Origin: Pyrenophora tritici-repentis
Lineage: Eukaryota > Ascomycota > Dothideomycetes > Pleosporales > Pleosporaceae
Reading direction: 5' to 3'
DNA length: 64,000 bases
Assembly (NCBI RefSeq): GCF_003171515.1
Contig: NC_089392.1
Coordinates: 434,001-498,000, forward strand
Shown: one piece after another, positions 43,459 to 53,116 of the stretch
How positions within the stretch are numbered: the first letter of the stretch is position 1
Layout: the number at the start of each line of letters is the position of its first letter
Notes under the pieces: model-generated
What the model was told of the DNA's origin: nothing
Seen by the model: only the letters and a program-made list of their open reading frames with translations
The model's database searches: none
Position numbers and translations under genes: made by a program

Positions 43459-43593
43459 CGCGATGAGATGGGCTCGAGAAAATTGCAACACCAAAAACGC
43501 GAGTCAGTAGAGGCGATCGCAGCAAACAATGAACTTCAAATACGTTGTGGGTGTTAGAAAGCGTGGCTGCATCGATTTACTAACAAATTACTA

Positions 43594-43653
43594 TAGGAGT
43601 TGATGTTCTTGGCCACCAAGCCAACCAGATCCAGGTGGCTCAAGGTATTTCGA
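43594..43653 (+). repeat. outer inverted repeat, right arm
   Basis: Partner of 40285-40344 (56 of 60 identical after reverse complement). The frame VDVLGHQANQIQVAQGIS continues outward to a TGA near 43709. After a frame change the sequence still looks coding (AYDSFDVDTDLCATKKISGD) to a TAA near 43860. Confidence 0.75.
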
Positions 43654-44117
43654 GAAACACCCATAGCGAGGCAACCCCAGCCTCAGAGCTAACTATGTTT
43701 GGCGCATGAGCCCGCAAACACTGCTTATGACTCCTTCGATGTTGACACCGACTTGTGTGCAACAAAGAAGATCTCGGGTGATGTAAGCCCTGTATTAATG
43801 AACACAAGACTCAATATCCTGAGCGTTGGAAAACGCAACGTTCCCTGGCTGCATAGGTAATGTACCGTCACAACAAAGCGGTAGCAAAGGATTGCCTGGA
43901 AAGCTTTAATATATAAATCGCCTCTCTGAGATATTACGCACCCGACAGTCTATATACTGTCCACCCCGTTTTTTACCTGGTATCTATATCCAAACCATCA
44001 TAAGTAAATTTACATGCATATTTCTCGATTCTTACAACAATTCATTCACCGAACATTATAAGTCCTTCCCCTTTTGAAACGAGCTCAACATCTTTTTCCT
44101 CATATATCTTTCTTGTC
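43654..44117. other. intergenic region with a possible decayed coding fragment
   Basis: From about 43711 to 43860 a plus-strand frame contains SFDVDTDLCATKKISGDVSP and ILSVGKRNVPWLHR, then stops. The rest up to 44117 is A/T-rich 3' sequence of the next minus-strand gene. Confidence 0.3.
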
Positions 44118-46496
44118 TTAAGCCATGCGAAACGTCTCCGCGCTCCACCCATATGCCCTTCCCAACCGCCTCCCGAACCTCCTTGCCCACAAGAACGGTA
44201 TTTTGTTACTAGGATGCGGCTCGTGGAACTGTATGCTTCGCTCAAGGCCAATATCCGGCGTCTGGGGCGTGAAATTCCATGCCGAACCGTGTAACTTCTC
44301 GGTGGAGAAGCCCACGGATACCATCGAGTGGAGGAAGTCGGCCCAAGGGAGTTCCCCAGGCATGTCGGGGTTATTTGGTGAATGGAACAACGTCCGGAAG
44401 ACCTTATGAGCTCGCTTGTCCACGGTGAAAAACGCCGGAACCTCATTGGACTCATGGGGGATGCCGGGTTTCGTTTCCTCGGTCGGAAGTGCGCTACTCC
44501 GGGTCTTTGCCTTTGGCGCTTTGTCGGAAAGGGAAGCGCGGTCGAATGTTCCAGTGACTTGTTTGGTGGGGTCGTGGAACACTGTTGAAAAGGGCTGATA
44601 TACATAGTCGTCTTCTTCGCGGCGCGGCTTGCTCTTCTCGGGCTCGATCCACTCGGGAGTTCTCTGGATGGCTCGATCACTGCGTAGCAAGTGAGATATC
44701 AGATCTTGCTGTGACTTTCCAACACCCCTCGATTTGTAGTGTTGATCGACCGCTTTCCAAAATAAGTCAAGGTTCGCTTCAGCCTTGCGCATAATCTCGA
44801 CGTTCTGCTTGTTGCGTCTCCGCTGGACTGGGTAGTTGAACTTTCCGTCACTTGGGTCAACATATCGGTAGACCTGGGATCCTTCAAACTTGGCGTTCAA
44901 CACTGGGATCCACTCTTGGAAAGACAGATTGTAATTGCGTCGCGGGGTGCTGTCGTCTATTTCCATGTCGTCTTCAATCTTGCGTGACCAGGGCTTGAAA
45001 AGATGCAGCTGATGCAAGCACTCGGAGACTACTGCCAGAGACGAAAGCCTGCTGGCGACCCAAGGCGAAATCAGAGCATTGACACTGCTATCGGTTTCCA
45101 TCAGACGCCCTATCTCATCTGTCACGGTGTGCAAGCCAAAAAGACGAAGCTGATCGTCTTTGAACAGAATGTCAAAGAGGGGTATTATACGCGTGACAGC
45201 ATGATTGTTTCGCGGTGGCTCATACATTACTCGCATCATGGATGTTCGCGGGTCCTGGGGTTCGCGAATGCAGAACTGTCGAAGTGGTGGTGATGGAAAA
45301 AGACCAACTTGTAAATTCTGGACGAGGTCGACTTTCGCAGCGTTTAGAAGGTAACGGAGGTTCTGGAAGGCCATCGACAGATCTGGAGGTAGGTTGACTC
45401 CGGGCTTGATCCGATCATGGTGTCTCGCATGCAATGACGCCAGGTTGTTGATCTGTCGAACTATCTCATCAAACGTAACGAACATGAAGTGTGACTCATT
45501 GAGGGTGAAACCAAGGACACGATTCCAGAACAAAGGACGTCCGGGCTCTTTCAGAGTTGGATGCTCCTGACCTTTAGTATCGGGGACCTGTTCCTGGCGA
45601 TGCACCGATGCCTCTTCCATTACTTCGGCAAAGTAGCCGGGATCCTCGCGAAGAGCCCATAGATGATCTTCTCGTGCGTTGCGCTCAGCCGACGCTATAG
45701 CCTTCAAGCGGGCGAAATCGAGATGAGCAGGAATGCGGTATGGAGCTTCTAGGGCAATCGTCTGTAGCGACGTGGTATCTCCTGTACTTGGCGGCGGCCC
45801 AGGGTTGGGAAAAACGTCGCTGTCGATTAAGGAAGGCAAGTCCTGGAGTAAGAGCTTGGACCATGTGACGAGGAACGCCAAGATGCGTTGCTGAATTTCC
45901 AAAGCCTGAAGGCCATCCCCGGGATGCATGCCGACTTCGTTGGTCATATCATCGAAAGCATTCTCTTCGTCGTCCCAGGAGATCAACTCGCCATATCTAT
46001 CGGCGGTCTCCCCCCTGTGGAAGTACATGGTGTATTCGTTCAGAAAGGCCGGCATAGTCATGCCACTGACTTTACCAAATGCTGCTTGTTCGAGATCCGA
46101 GTGGATGAACTCTCGAGGATGATGTCTACCACGGAAGTGGAGGAGAAGTAACATGGTCTTTCGTTGAATGAGGTCTTCGAGATTGATGTATGGCCACAAG
46201 TAAGCTTCCTTCGATTTCGCACGTCGGCGCCATGCTTCGACATCTGGTCGGTGGTGGGTTGACATGTTCGGCCACGCCTCCAACAGCAGCTTCTTCTTCT
46301 GCGAGTTGGTCTTTTTGCTCCATCTTGTGCGTATTGTTTCTTCGTGTCGCTCAACAATCTTGTTCAATGTTGCATAGTCCTTGAAGAGTTTTGTCGCAAA
46401 GTGACGTGCGTCCCGGCGTACTTCCTCGGGGGATGGAAATGAGCCTGGCATAGGCACACCCGGAGGTAGATTGTTGAAGAAATTGGACATGTCCAT
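44118..46496 (-). CDS. large conserved fungal protein of the kind annotated 'Ipa protein', function unknown
   Basis: A single exon of 792 aa starting MDMSNFFNNLPPGVPMPGSF. It is hydrophilic throughout with no signal or membrane segment. An N-terminal basic helical region (RHEETIRTRWSKKTNSQKKK and the following WPNMSTHHRPDVEAWRRR) precedes a long helical middle. The C-terminus carries a box seen in many paralogous fungal proteins: LPWADFLHSMVSVGFSTEKL, then NKIPFLWARRFGRRLGRAYG. I recall this box from proteins labelled 'Ipa' in Aspergillus annotations; the label has no proven biochemical meaning. Proteins of this class are often multicopy in Pleosporales and Eurotiales. The transposon next door ends about 520 bases downstream of its stop. 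Confidence 0.8.
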   Translation of the reverse strand: MDMSNFFNNLPPGVPMPGSFPSPEEVRRDARHFATKLFKDYATLNKIVERHEETIRTRWSKKTNSQKKKLLLEAWPNMSTHHRPDVEAWRRRAKSKEAYLWPYINLEDLIQRKTMLLLLHFRGRHHPREFIHSDLEQAAFGKVSGMTMPAFLNEYTMYFHRGETADRYGELISWDDEENAFDDMTNEVGMHPGDGLQALEIQQRILAFLVTWSKLLLQDLPSLIDSDVFPNPGPPPSTGDTTSLQTIALEAPYRIPAHLDFARLKAIASAERNAREDHLWALREDPGYFAEVMEEASVHRQEQVPDTKGQEHPTLKEPGRPLFWNRVLGFTLNESHFMFVTFDEIVRQINNLASLHARHHDRIKPGVNLPPDLSMAFQNLRYLLNAAKVDLVQNLQVGLFPSPPLRQFCIREPQDPRTSMMRVMYEPPRNNHAVTRIIPLFDILFKDDQLRLFGLHTVTDEIGRLMETDSSVNALISPWVASRLSSLAVVSECLHQLHLFKPWSRKIEDDMEIDDSTPRRNYNLSFQEWIPVLNAKFEGSQVYRYVDPSDGKFNYPVQRRRNKQNVEIMRKAEANLDLFWKAVDQHYKSRGVGKSQQDLISHLLRSDRAIQRTPEWIEPEKSKPRREEDDYVYQPFSTVFHDPTKQVTGTFDRASLSDKAPKAKTRSSALPTEETKPGIPHESNEVPAFFTVDKRAHKVFRTLFHSPNNPDMPGELPWADFLHSMVSVGFSTEKLHGSAWNFTPQTPDIGLERSIQFHEPHPSNKIPFLWARRFGRRLGRAYGWSAETFRMA

Positions 46497-46926
46497 GAAT
46501 TAAATCTTCTGCACCTATGCGGAGCCCAGATTGTACTATGAGAGTGTTGGTTGCTCTTAGTTTCGAGCCACCGTACGTACGTGGCGAGCACGTGACTACG
46601 TGCGTGGCCCGTGCCGTGGGGTGGGATTCAGTTCGTACGCGAGCTGCAGCCCACCTCCTCTAATCAATCATAACCATCTACTTCAACTCGTTGCAACGAC
46701 CGTTACTTGATTCAACCTGACCTTTGCCGTATCAACAGAGAGCTTTAGTCTGGGATCGAATTTTGGTGTTTTTGTCGATATTTGGTGGTCGAATGTGTAA
46801 TATTGACTACGTGGAATGGCGCTAAAATGTGGGAAGCTCCAGCCTTAAGAATTATGTAAAACAAAAAGGTAATTACCTCCCATAGTGCCATAATACCAGC
46901 CAGAGTATTCAATACCTTCACGCACA
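46497..46926. other. intergenic region
   Basis: Promoter of the preceding minus-strand gene and 3' end of the next minus-strand gene. Nothing recognised. Confidence 0.45.
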
Positions 46927-47921
46927 TCAAGCTTTCGTAAAATCCATCTTCGGCGCACCACCCTCCTCAGTCCCCGACCCATACTTCCTAACATGCTCCT
47001 TCGCAGCCCCCTTATCCTGTTCAAACTCCTTCAACTCAGGCGCATCCATATGCTTAACCACATGATCCGCCTGCCACTTCTTAAAGCTAAACCCCACGCC
47101 CTCGTGGCTATAATCCTTATCATTCGCCTGATCCTTATGGTACTTGATCTGCATAAACTCGCTATCCCTGGTCGCAGGATCAAGCGACAGGCTGACGAGA
47201 CCGGTGATGGTTGCTGTTTTGGGGATGAGGCGGAACGTCCAGGATTGCTTGTTTTTGAACTGGATCATGTCGTCGTCGGAGCGGATGACTTGGTAGGATT
47301 CGTTGATGGAGGCGGAGAAGAGCTTGGGCAGTGCGAACCATTGGCCTGCCATTTTGTAGCGGTCGTTTGCGTAGACGAATTGGTCGTCGTAGACGCAGTC
47401 GGGTGTGTAGCGTTTTACGCGTGAGACGGCGGGTTGGCACGAGTAGAGTGCTATGATCTTTTCTTCACTTAGCATGTATGAGTATAACTGGTAGGTAGTT
47501 TACATACATCATCGACCAATGCTTGTCGTTGTGGGCTCAAAGGTAGACTCTTGCTTGGGTCCGGCTCGTAGTCCTCACTTGTGGCTGTTTGCCTAGGCTC
47601 GAATTGCTCGCCTGGCGCATCGCTCGTGTTGGGAAATCCAGAGTTTGCACTGCTCACAATGTCGCCTGTGGCCTTTGTCGACATGTCTGCTCTTTGTTGC
47701 CGTGCGGCTAACTTTGGACCTTGGTCGATAGTGGGGTTCCCGTGTAATGATTGTTGCTCTGCGTTCCAGAGTTGTACGGTAAGTGCTTTCTGCGGGTGCT
47801 TGAGAGCAGGTTTGCTGAGAAAGTTTTTGAAGTTGGTTGATAGAAGTTTAGATCGTGAGCCGCTTGTTGCTGCAGGCATGGGATTTATGTTGCTATCGGA
47901 TATCGATGTTGGTGGACCCAT
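46927..47921 (-). CDS. NTF2/SnoaL-like domain protein
   Basis: CDS is complement(join(46927..47457,47508..47921)), 314 aa. Residues 1-135 are polar and Ser/Gln-rich, probably disordered. The 50-nt intron runs GTATGT to GAAAAG with a TGCTAAG branch site 8-14 bases before the end, and joins QALVDD to IIALYSCQPAVSRVKRYTPD in phase 0. The C-terminal ~170 residues look like an NTF2-like cone fold: a helix with RYTPDCVYDDQFVYANDRYK, then WFALPKLFSASINESYQVI, then beta strands. The opening helix followed by (Y/F)xDP-like phrasing is typical of SnoaL-like/ester-cyclase-type fungal proteins, but no catalytic residues are clear. Probably cytosolic; role unknown. Confidence 0.75.
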
Positions 47922-48730
47922 GGCCGCGGTTATGTATGTCGTGCTTAGGTGTGCCTTAGCTTGACATGTGCATGCAAAAGTAAGATGACGATTGATGGAT
48001 GCCTAAATGACGAAGGTGATGATTCATGGACTATGGAAATCGGGGAGATGATCTGAATAATAAGGTGGTGGCGCTAAACAAAGACCGATGTTTTGCAGCT
48101 GAGGTGTACCATCTTGTATCATGCAGAAGCGCATGGCCATGAGATTGCGATCAGGCTTATTTTGTGGGGAAATTGCGTATGCCATGAGATTTGCATGTTG
48201 GACAGGCGATGCGGGTAAGGCTGATCGGTTAATACGGCATGACGTATTTCAAAATACCCTTTTGGGTAGGTGTAAGGACTGTTGATCACGGTGTTAGCGC
48301 GTATACGCTCCCATGCGCTAGTCACTCCCAACACACCTGATTCAACAAGCGTTGTCTGGAAAACTTTCCAGCCAAGTCAAGAGGAAATTCAAAAGTTTGC
48401 GCAACAGGATTATCGTAAGCTGCAGTTTTAGATAGACATATGCATTGATTTTCTTTTCATCATTATCGCTCGATAACGCCAATAGTGGCCGGTAAAGTGC
48501 TTTTAGGTGGTTCCCCACTGTACTCGATCTCGTATGTATCCCTGGGATAGGTACATACTTCCCATAAATTTATAAAACACCCGCAGAACTTCCATTTGGC
48601 TTCTAAAAGAAACATGAATAATACGATAAGTCCCTAACAATCACTAGGTTGCATCAGAATGCCCAGCCCAGCGGACGTACTGAAGGAGGCCAAAGTCCGC
48701 AGATATATAACGTCATGAGAGCTCAGTCCG
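47922..48730. other. intergenic region
   Basis: No coding frame of note. Holds the promoter of the NTF2-like gene and the 3' end of the F-box gene. Confidence 0.45.
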
Positions 48731-51700
48731 CTAAATAGCGTCCGTGTCAGGTAATCTATCCGACTGCCGTACAACACCTGTAAAACGGCCTGTGCCTCCA
48801 GGAAGAAGTCCATCAAACTCCACTGCGCGCGCTGCTTCTTTGTCCTCCCAGCCAGTTTGTAGATTCCAGCCAGCACCCAGTGCAGCAAGCTCCCATGTGG
48901 CAACGTCTTGCACAATTTCGCCAAGATAGCTCCACTTGTGACCGAGCATTGCAGGAGCCAGAACAGCCATCCGCCTATGGAAAGTGGGAACCGCCCGGAG
49001 CATAGCAGCGAAACCATTGCCGACGTCAATGGTGCTTTGATCAAAAGACGTATGGGGTAGCTTTGCGTAGCCGCACGATATGAATTCGATTGTTTGAAGT
49101 GAAGTGACGCGATCCATATCAGCCTTGGAATGATCGTTTCCAAAGTCGGATAAGTTAGTGCCCGGAGATATCTGGTCGATGATATTCATCCAGGAACCTT
49201 CACGAGGCTGTGATTGGAGTGTAGCTTGAGGTGTTATGCCATTCACATTCCCTGGTACTGCAGCATGCAAAGGTTGATTGAGTGGCCCAATCTGATGTTG
49301 CATTGTATGCACCTGTCCAGCCACATGAGCGACAGCGTTGATGACAGTAGTGGCATGGGGCTGTGCTGCCGGGTGTTGATGTGGAAATGCTGCCTGAACA
49401 TGTTGCATGAATTGATGTTGCGTGAGCGCTTGGGGTGGATTCGCTGGACCTGCTGGCTGAGCTTGAGCATTCCCTTGTGCAGCAAGCTGCAGATTATGGA
49501 GCTGTAGCTGTAAAATGTTCTGTAAAACATTGATCTGATTCACATGAAATCCCACTGCATTCGCATGGAGATGTTGAAGTTGTGCCTGGAGCGTATGAAC
49601 CGTAGTTAGTAGAAACACTTGTTGGTTTGGCGTTAATTGGGCAGGCTGAGGATGTTGAGCATGCTGACCACCAAGAGCCCCCCATATAACGGCTGCCCCA
49701 GGTTGAGGAGGGTTATGGAAAGCGAACGCATTGAAACCAGGCCCCACTTGATTTGGATCGGGGTTGGGACGTAGTATAGCAGTAAGGGATACCGAATCTA
49801 GTACGAGTTTCTGCATCTTATGCGAGTCGTGAATCTTGACAAACTGTAGCAAAGCCGGTGGTGTGATCCAGCAGTTCTTCAACGTCAACTGCTCGAGGTG
49901 GGGAAACTGTAGTAATGAGGCCCTGAGGCGAGTCACATCAGTCTCAACAAGCGCTGCAGGCTGGTAGGAAACCGGGTTTGTTGCACGAATTCGCAGATCC
50001 ATGACTGGAGCAGGGAACAGGAGTTTGTTGCGCGCGTAAAGTCCCTCGGCATGTTCACCACCAGTGACCCAGCCAGCTGTCAAGTTGCGAATGTTTGGCC
50101 GACAAGCCACGTGGTCACGAAGTAGATCAAACACCAAGTTCATGCCTTGGATAGGGTTGATCTTGGGAGCATCGACAAAGCCTGCCTCATCCTTGTGGAC
50201 TGTCCGCCAGCATGGTATCACCATAAGAGTGACAGTTCGTAGGTTTGGTAGTGCTTCCCAAAAGTCGGCGCGGTTGAGCATAGGTAGGTAGCGATCAGAC
50301 AGACCGGAGATGTTCAAAGTGTGCACGGGCTGGAATGTGGTAGGGTTGTCAATGACGGACAACATATAGGACGACATGAAAGCTCGCTGCGCCCATTCAG
50401 TCTCCATTAACCACTCCTTCTGGGCTTTGGTGAGACTGGAGGGTATGATCGGACTCATAAGCATCCCGCCGTCGGATGTTGAGATGGGCGCTGTGAATAA
50501 AACACCCGTACCCAAGGGAGGTGGTGGCGATACAAAGCGCTCCAGTATGTATGGGTCATCAAAGGATGTAGGGATAGGCATTTCAGAAGTGTCCTGGGGA
50601 GGTGCCCCTTGTATCAGCTGGGGGTCCAGGTAAGGCATCTCTGGTTGCACATCTGCTAGCACGCTGGCATCCCTCAATTCGGAAAACGGGCGTTGTGTAT
50701 CCAGTTTGTATAACATAGCCGTCCGAACGTCGCTACCGGCTTTTCGATGGGCAGCCTCAATGTGGTTCCAGAGCTCTTGCTGGGCTTGGACTCTGCGGTC
50801 GGGAATGGGTTTACTGGAACCGAAGACACTGGAAGGCTGTTGCAAGATGCGCGCCCGGATAGACTTATCCGGTCCACTCAGCCAACCCAGCCCGCTATCA
50901 ACAGAGAGCGCGAGCTCCTTGACCTTGGTCAGCTCGGAGAAGGCGACGGTCATTCGCGGCGTTTCGTCAGCGGCAGTTTCAAGGCCAGCGACAGCATCGA
51001 AACGACGGTACTCCTCAAAAGGCCAGTCGTAGGTGCCCCAGAAGCTGGTCTTCTTCTCTGTAAGCGATTTTACAGGCGGCATAGAGAGAGAGTCTTCGTT
51101 GACTTGGAAGCTCATTCCGAACTTCCGAATGTGCCTACCAAAGCCGCGAAAGACGTCTAGACCGTGACCGTTGTATACCTCGTCGCCATTGGCATTTTTC
51201 CAATAGTAGCCGGGTTTTTCGAATCGGGCGCGTCTCTTACCCTTGAGATCGGGGTTTACGTCTTGTCCAAGCATGCCGTAGATCTCGGTATTAAAGGGAA
51301 CAACGACTGTCTGGAATATGACTTGCGAGACATTGCGATTTAGCTCGCGACTAACAAGGCGCAGCGATTTGATGTCATCTCGGTTGAGGTGCTCGGCGAT
51401 CAACTCAATCAGCTCTACGGGCAGCCTCCACTCAGGGCGACCGGCTGTATCACAGACAACTGGCTTTGGCTCGTCGGTCTTTTTAGCCGCTGCTGATGCT
51501 GCTGCTTTCTTCTTCCTGTTCTTCTTGTTGGGCCGGAACTTGCAAGTCGCATTGTGGGGAGTCTTGCCCTCGTCGATCAAGTAGTAGCGAGCCGGTAGTT
51601 TTGTTGCGCTGCGACACTCGGGCCAAATATCGTTTGCTTCGGGGTTTGGAGTGGCGCTGTCGTATAGTATGACAGCCACAGCGCCATCGTTGTGGAGTGC

Positions 51701-52516
51701 TTTGCCAATGTCTTGGTCGTCTGCGCTCTCGGTCCTGTCGTACGAACGCTTGGGCGCGGCATTTAGACCTCGGCGGGAATCATCGAAGGGTTGGGTATGC
51801 GCTTGGTCGTCATGACAGCCTGTATGCGGGTTGTAGCGGTGGGCCTGCTGCTCTCGTTGCGAATTGTTGGCGTTGTGGCCGGCTTGAAGTGGCCTGAGTT
51901 GCCGCGACGACTCGCCGGCATCTGGAATCCCGCGTGAGGCATTGTACTGCCTGATCAACCATTCATTGTCATCGCGTTGGTCTGGGAAGGTGTCGTCAAA
52001 GTCGTCGTCAAGCATGCCGTATTTCAGGGCAAGGGCAAGTTCTTGCTCATATGCATCTTCCGAATCCATGTCCTCCTCGCCTTGTCTCGGGTTTGTATTG
52101 CCTTGGCGTGTGGAAGCTGGTGCTGAGTGCCTGCCTCCTCTTCCTCGACCACGGTGAGAGGCGTTGCTGCGACTGGCGTGTCCGGTGGAGAATAAGGAAT
52201 GCGACGACGAAGGGCGATTTGGTGCCAGTGCCGCTTCTATTGTTTCTGAATATGATCTCCTATGGTTGGAGGAGAATGACTGTGTGTTGGTTTGGTTGGC
52301 ATCCGATGTCGTGGTCGCGCCTTCTGGGCGGGGAGAGTCGTCGGGATCCGCGAAGAGCGAAACAGGCTGTATAGTGTGAGCTTGTGAAAGGCGCCAGGCA
52401 AGCGTTGCATGTGACGTTTTACGTACCTGACTGGGTGTGTTATTTTCTGTCTCTTCCGTGTCCTGTTCGGCTGCCGTCCCAAGCAGGATACGGCGGAGAG
52501 CGGCTGCTCGATACAT
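48731..52516 (-). CDS. large F-box protein
   Basis: Proposed CDS is complement(join(48731..52366,52427..52516)), 1241 aa. The frame is open upstream of 52516 but without ATG; 52516 is the first in-frame ATG (MYRAAALRRILLG). A 60-nt GT-AG stretch (52367-52426, GTACGT...ATACAG) has no stop and a length divisible by three, so it may be an intron or retained sequence. The first ~370 residues are polar and disordered. The F-box follows (WRLPVELIELIAEHLNRDDI, KSLRLVSRELNRNV). The rest is leucine-rich with probable LRR-like strands (HLEQLTLKNCWITPPALLQF, TLNISGLSDRYLPMLN). Near residues 990-1130 a His/Gln/Ala-rich low-complexity segment interrupts it. F-box proteins present targets to SCF ubiquitin ligases; the target is unknown. 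Confidence 0.82.
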   Translation of the reverse strand: MYRAAALRRILLGTAAEQDTEETENNTPSQVRKTSHATLAWRLSQAHTIQPVSLFADPDDSPRPEGATTTSDANQTNTQSFSSNHRRSYSETIEAALAPNRPSSSHSLFSTGHASRSNASHRGRGRGGRHSAPASTRQGNTNPRQGEEDMDSEDAYEQELALALKYGMLDDDFDDTFPDQRDDNEWLIRQYNASRGIPDAGESSRQLRPLQAGHNANNSQREQQAHRYNPHTGCHDDQAHTQPFDDSRRGLNAAPKRSYDRTESADDQDIGKALHNDGAVAVILYDSATPNPEANDIWPECRSATKLPARYYLIDEGKTPHNATCKFRPNKKNRKKKAAASAAAKKTDEPKPVVCDTAGRPEWRLPVELIELIAEHLNRDDIKSLRLVSRELNRNVSQVIFQTVVVPFNTEIYGMLGQDVNPDLKGKRRARFEKPGYYWKNANGDEVYNGHGLDVFRGFGRHIRKFGMSFQVNEDSLSMPPVKSLTEKKTSFWGTYDWPFEEYRRFDAVAGLETAADETPRMTVAFSELTKVKELALSVDSGLGWLSGPDKSIRARILQQPSSVFGSSKPIPDRRVQAQQELWNHIEAAHRKAGSDVRTAMLYKLDTQRPFSELRDASVLADVQPEMPYLDPQLIQGAPPQDTSEMPIPTSFDDPYILERFVSPPPPLGTGVLFTAPISTSDGGMLMSPIIPSSLTKAQKEWLMETEWAQRAFMSSYMLSVIDNPTTFQPVHTLNISGLSDRYLPMLNRADFWEALPNLRTVTLMVIPCWRTVHKDEAGFVDAPKINPIQGMNLVFDLLRDHVACRPNIRNLTAGWVTGGEHAEGLYARNKLLFPAPVMDLRIRATNPVSYQPAALVETDVTRLRASLLQFPHLEQLTLKNCWITPPALLQFVKIHDSHKMQKLVLDSVSLTAILRPNPDPNQVGPGFNAFAFHNPPQPGAAVIWGALGGQHAQHPQPAQLTPNQQVFLLTTVHTLQAQLQHLHANAVGFHVNQINVLQNILQLQLHNLQLAAQGNAQAQPAGPANPPQALTQHQFMQHVQAAFPHQHPAAQPHATTVINAVAHVAGQVHTMQHQIGPLNQPLHAAVPGNVNGITPQATLQSQPREGSWMNIIDQISPGTNLSDFGNDHSKADMDRVTSLQTIEFISCGYAKLPHTSFDQSTIDVGNGFAAMLRAVPTFHRRMAVLAPAMLGHKWSYLGEIVQDVATWELAALGAGWNLQTGWEDKEAARAVEFDGLLPGGTGRFTGVVRQSDRLPDTDAI
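52367..52426 (-). other. probable in-frame 60-nt intron of the F-box gene
   Basis: Donor CAG|GTACGT and acceptor ACTATACAG at codon boundaries. Its translation (VRKTSHATLAWRLSQAHTIQ) is unlike the flanking acidic and Ser-rich text. Both spliced and unspliced forms keep the frame. Confidence 0.55.
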
Positions 52517-53116
52517 GACGTCTGCGGGCCTTGTCCTCTGGCTGCAATTATGTGCTACTATCTCGTCTTTTGCTCTGGGGTAGCCGTTCCTTCGTGGTTG
52601 GGGAGGATACAGGGAGGCACGAGGCTGTGTACCTTGGGCAGTCACGGGATGTGGTAGTCTGAAAAAACCTCCCCATGAAAGATAGCAACGTCAGTGGTTG
52701 CAGCGCGATGGTGAACAAGCGGGTTATTGCGGGTTACATGCTCCACCAGGCACGAGCAAGCCGAACAGTGGTTCACTTTGTTAGGCACGCTAACAGCCCC
52801 CGCGCCAATGCATCAGATGGCTGCCCTGCAAACGGATACCCATGGCCTGTCTGCCCACACGGGAATCGAGCATAGCTAACAAAATCCCATCAACTGGCTG
52901 GTAACCCTCAGACAAAATGCGGTACCCACGGCTGAGCACGGCGGGTGTGGCTTCATGCAGCTGCATCACAGACCAGGTGGGTGCGGGGCGGAATTCCGCT
53001 AAATCCTAGGTAACCCTCAGCAAGGCATCCCATGAGGTACTACTTATACCTGTGGCACGACAACAACTCAGCATTGGTGATAGCAAGTTCCCAGGTACCG
53101 CAAGCTAGCCTCCACA
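52517..53116. promoter_or_regulatory. divergent promoter region between two F-box-type genes
   Basis: 600 bases between two divergent starts. CTAGGTAACCCTCAG-like words occur twice (52900-52915 and 53006-53022). No TATA box stands out. Confidence 0.4.

Larger units (their letters stand above)
40345..43593. mobile_element. Tc1/mariner-like DNA transposon with two convergent genes
   Basis: The segment is bounded by TA at 40345-40346 and 43592-43593. Internal ends are inverted repeats: GTAATTTGTTAGTAAAT then ATGCAGC at the left (40347-40372), and the same read on the other strand at the right (43566-43591), two mismatches in 26. TA target duplication and a DD34E transposase are hallmarks of this superfamily. 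Cargo is a second protein gene convergent with the transposase, about 258 bases between their stops. Both frames are intact, so the copy may be young or active. Similarity continues outside the TA as a further ~60-bp inverted repeat. Candidate alternative outer TA dinucleotides lie at 40274-40275 and 43664-43665, so the true ends may be there. Confidence 0.85.

Noticed and set aside
50747..51160. Antisense frames within the large F-box gene
   Set aside because: Shadows of a long GC-balanced coding exon; no independent signature.
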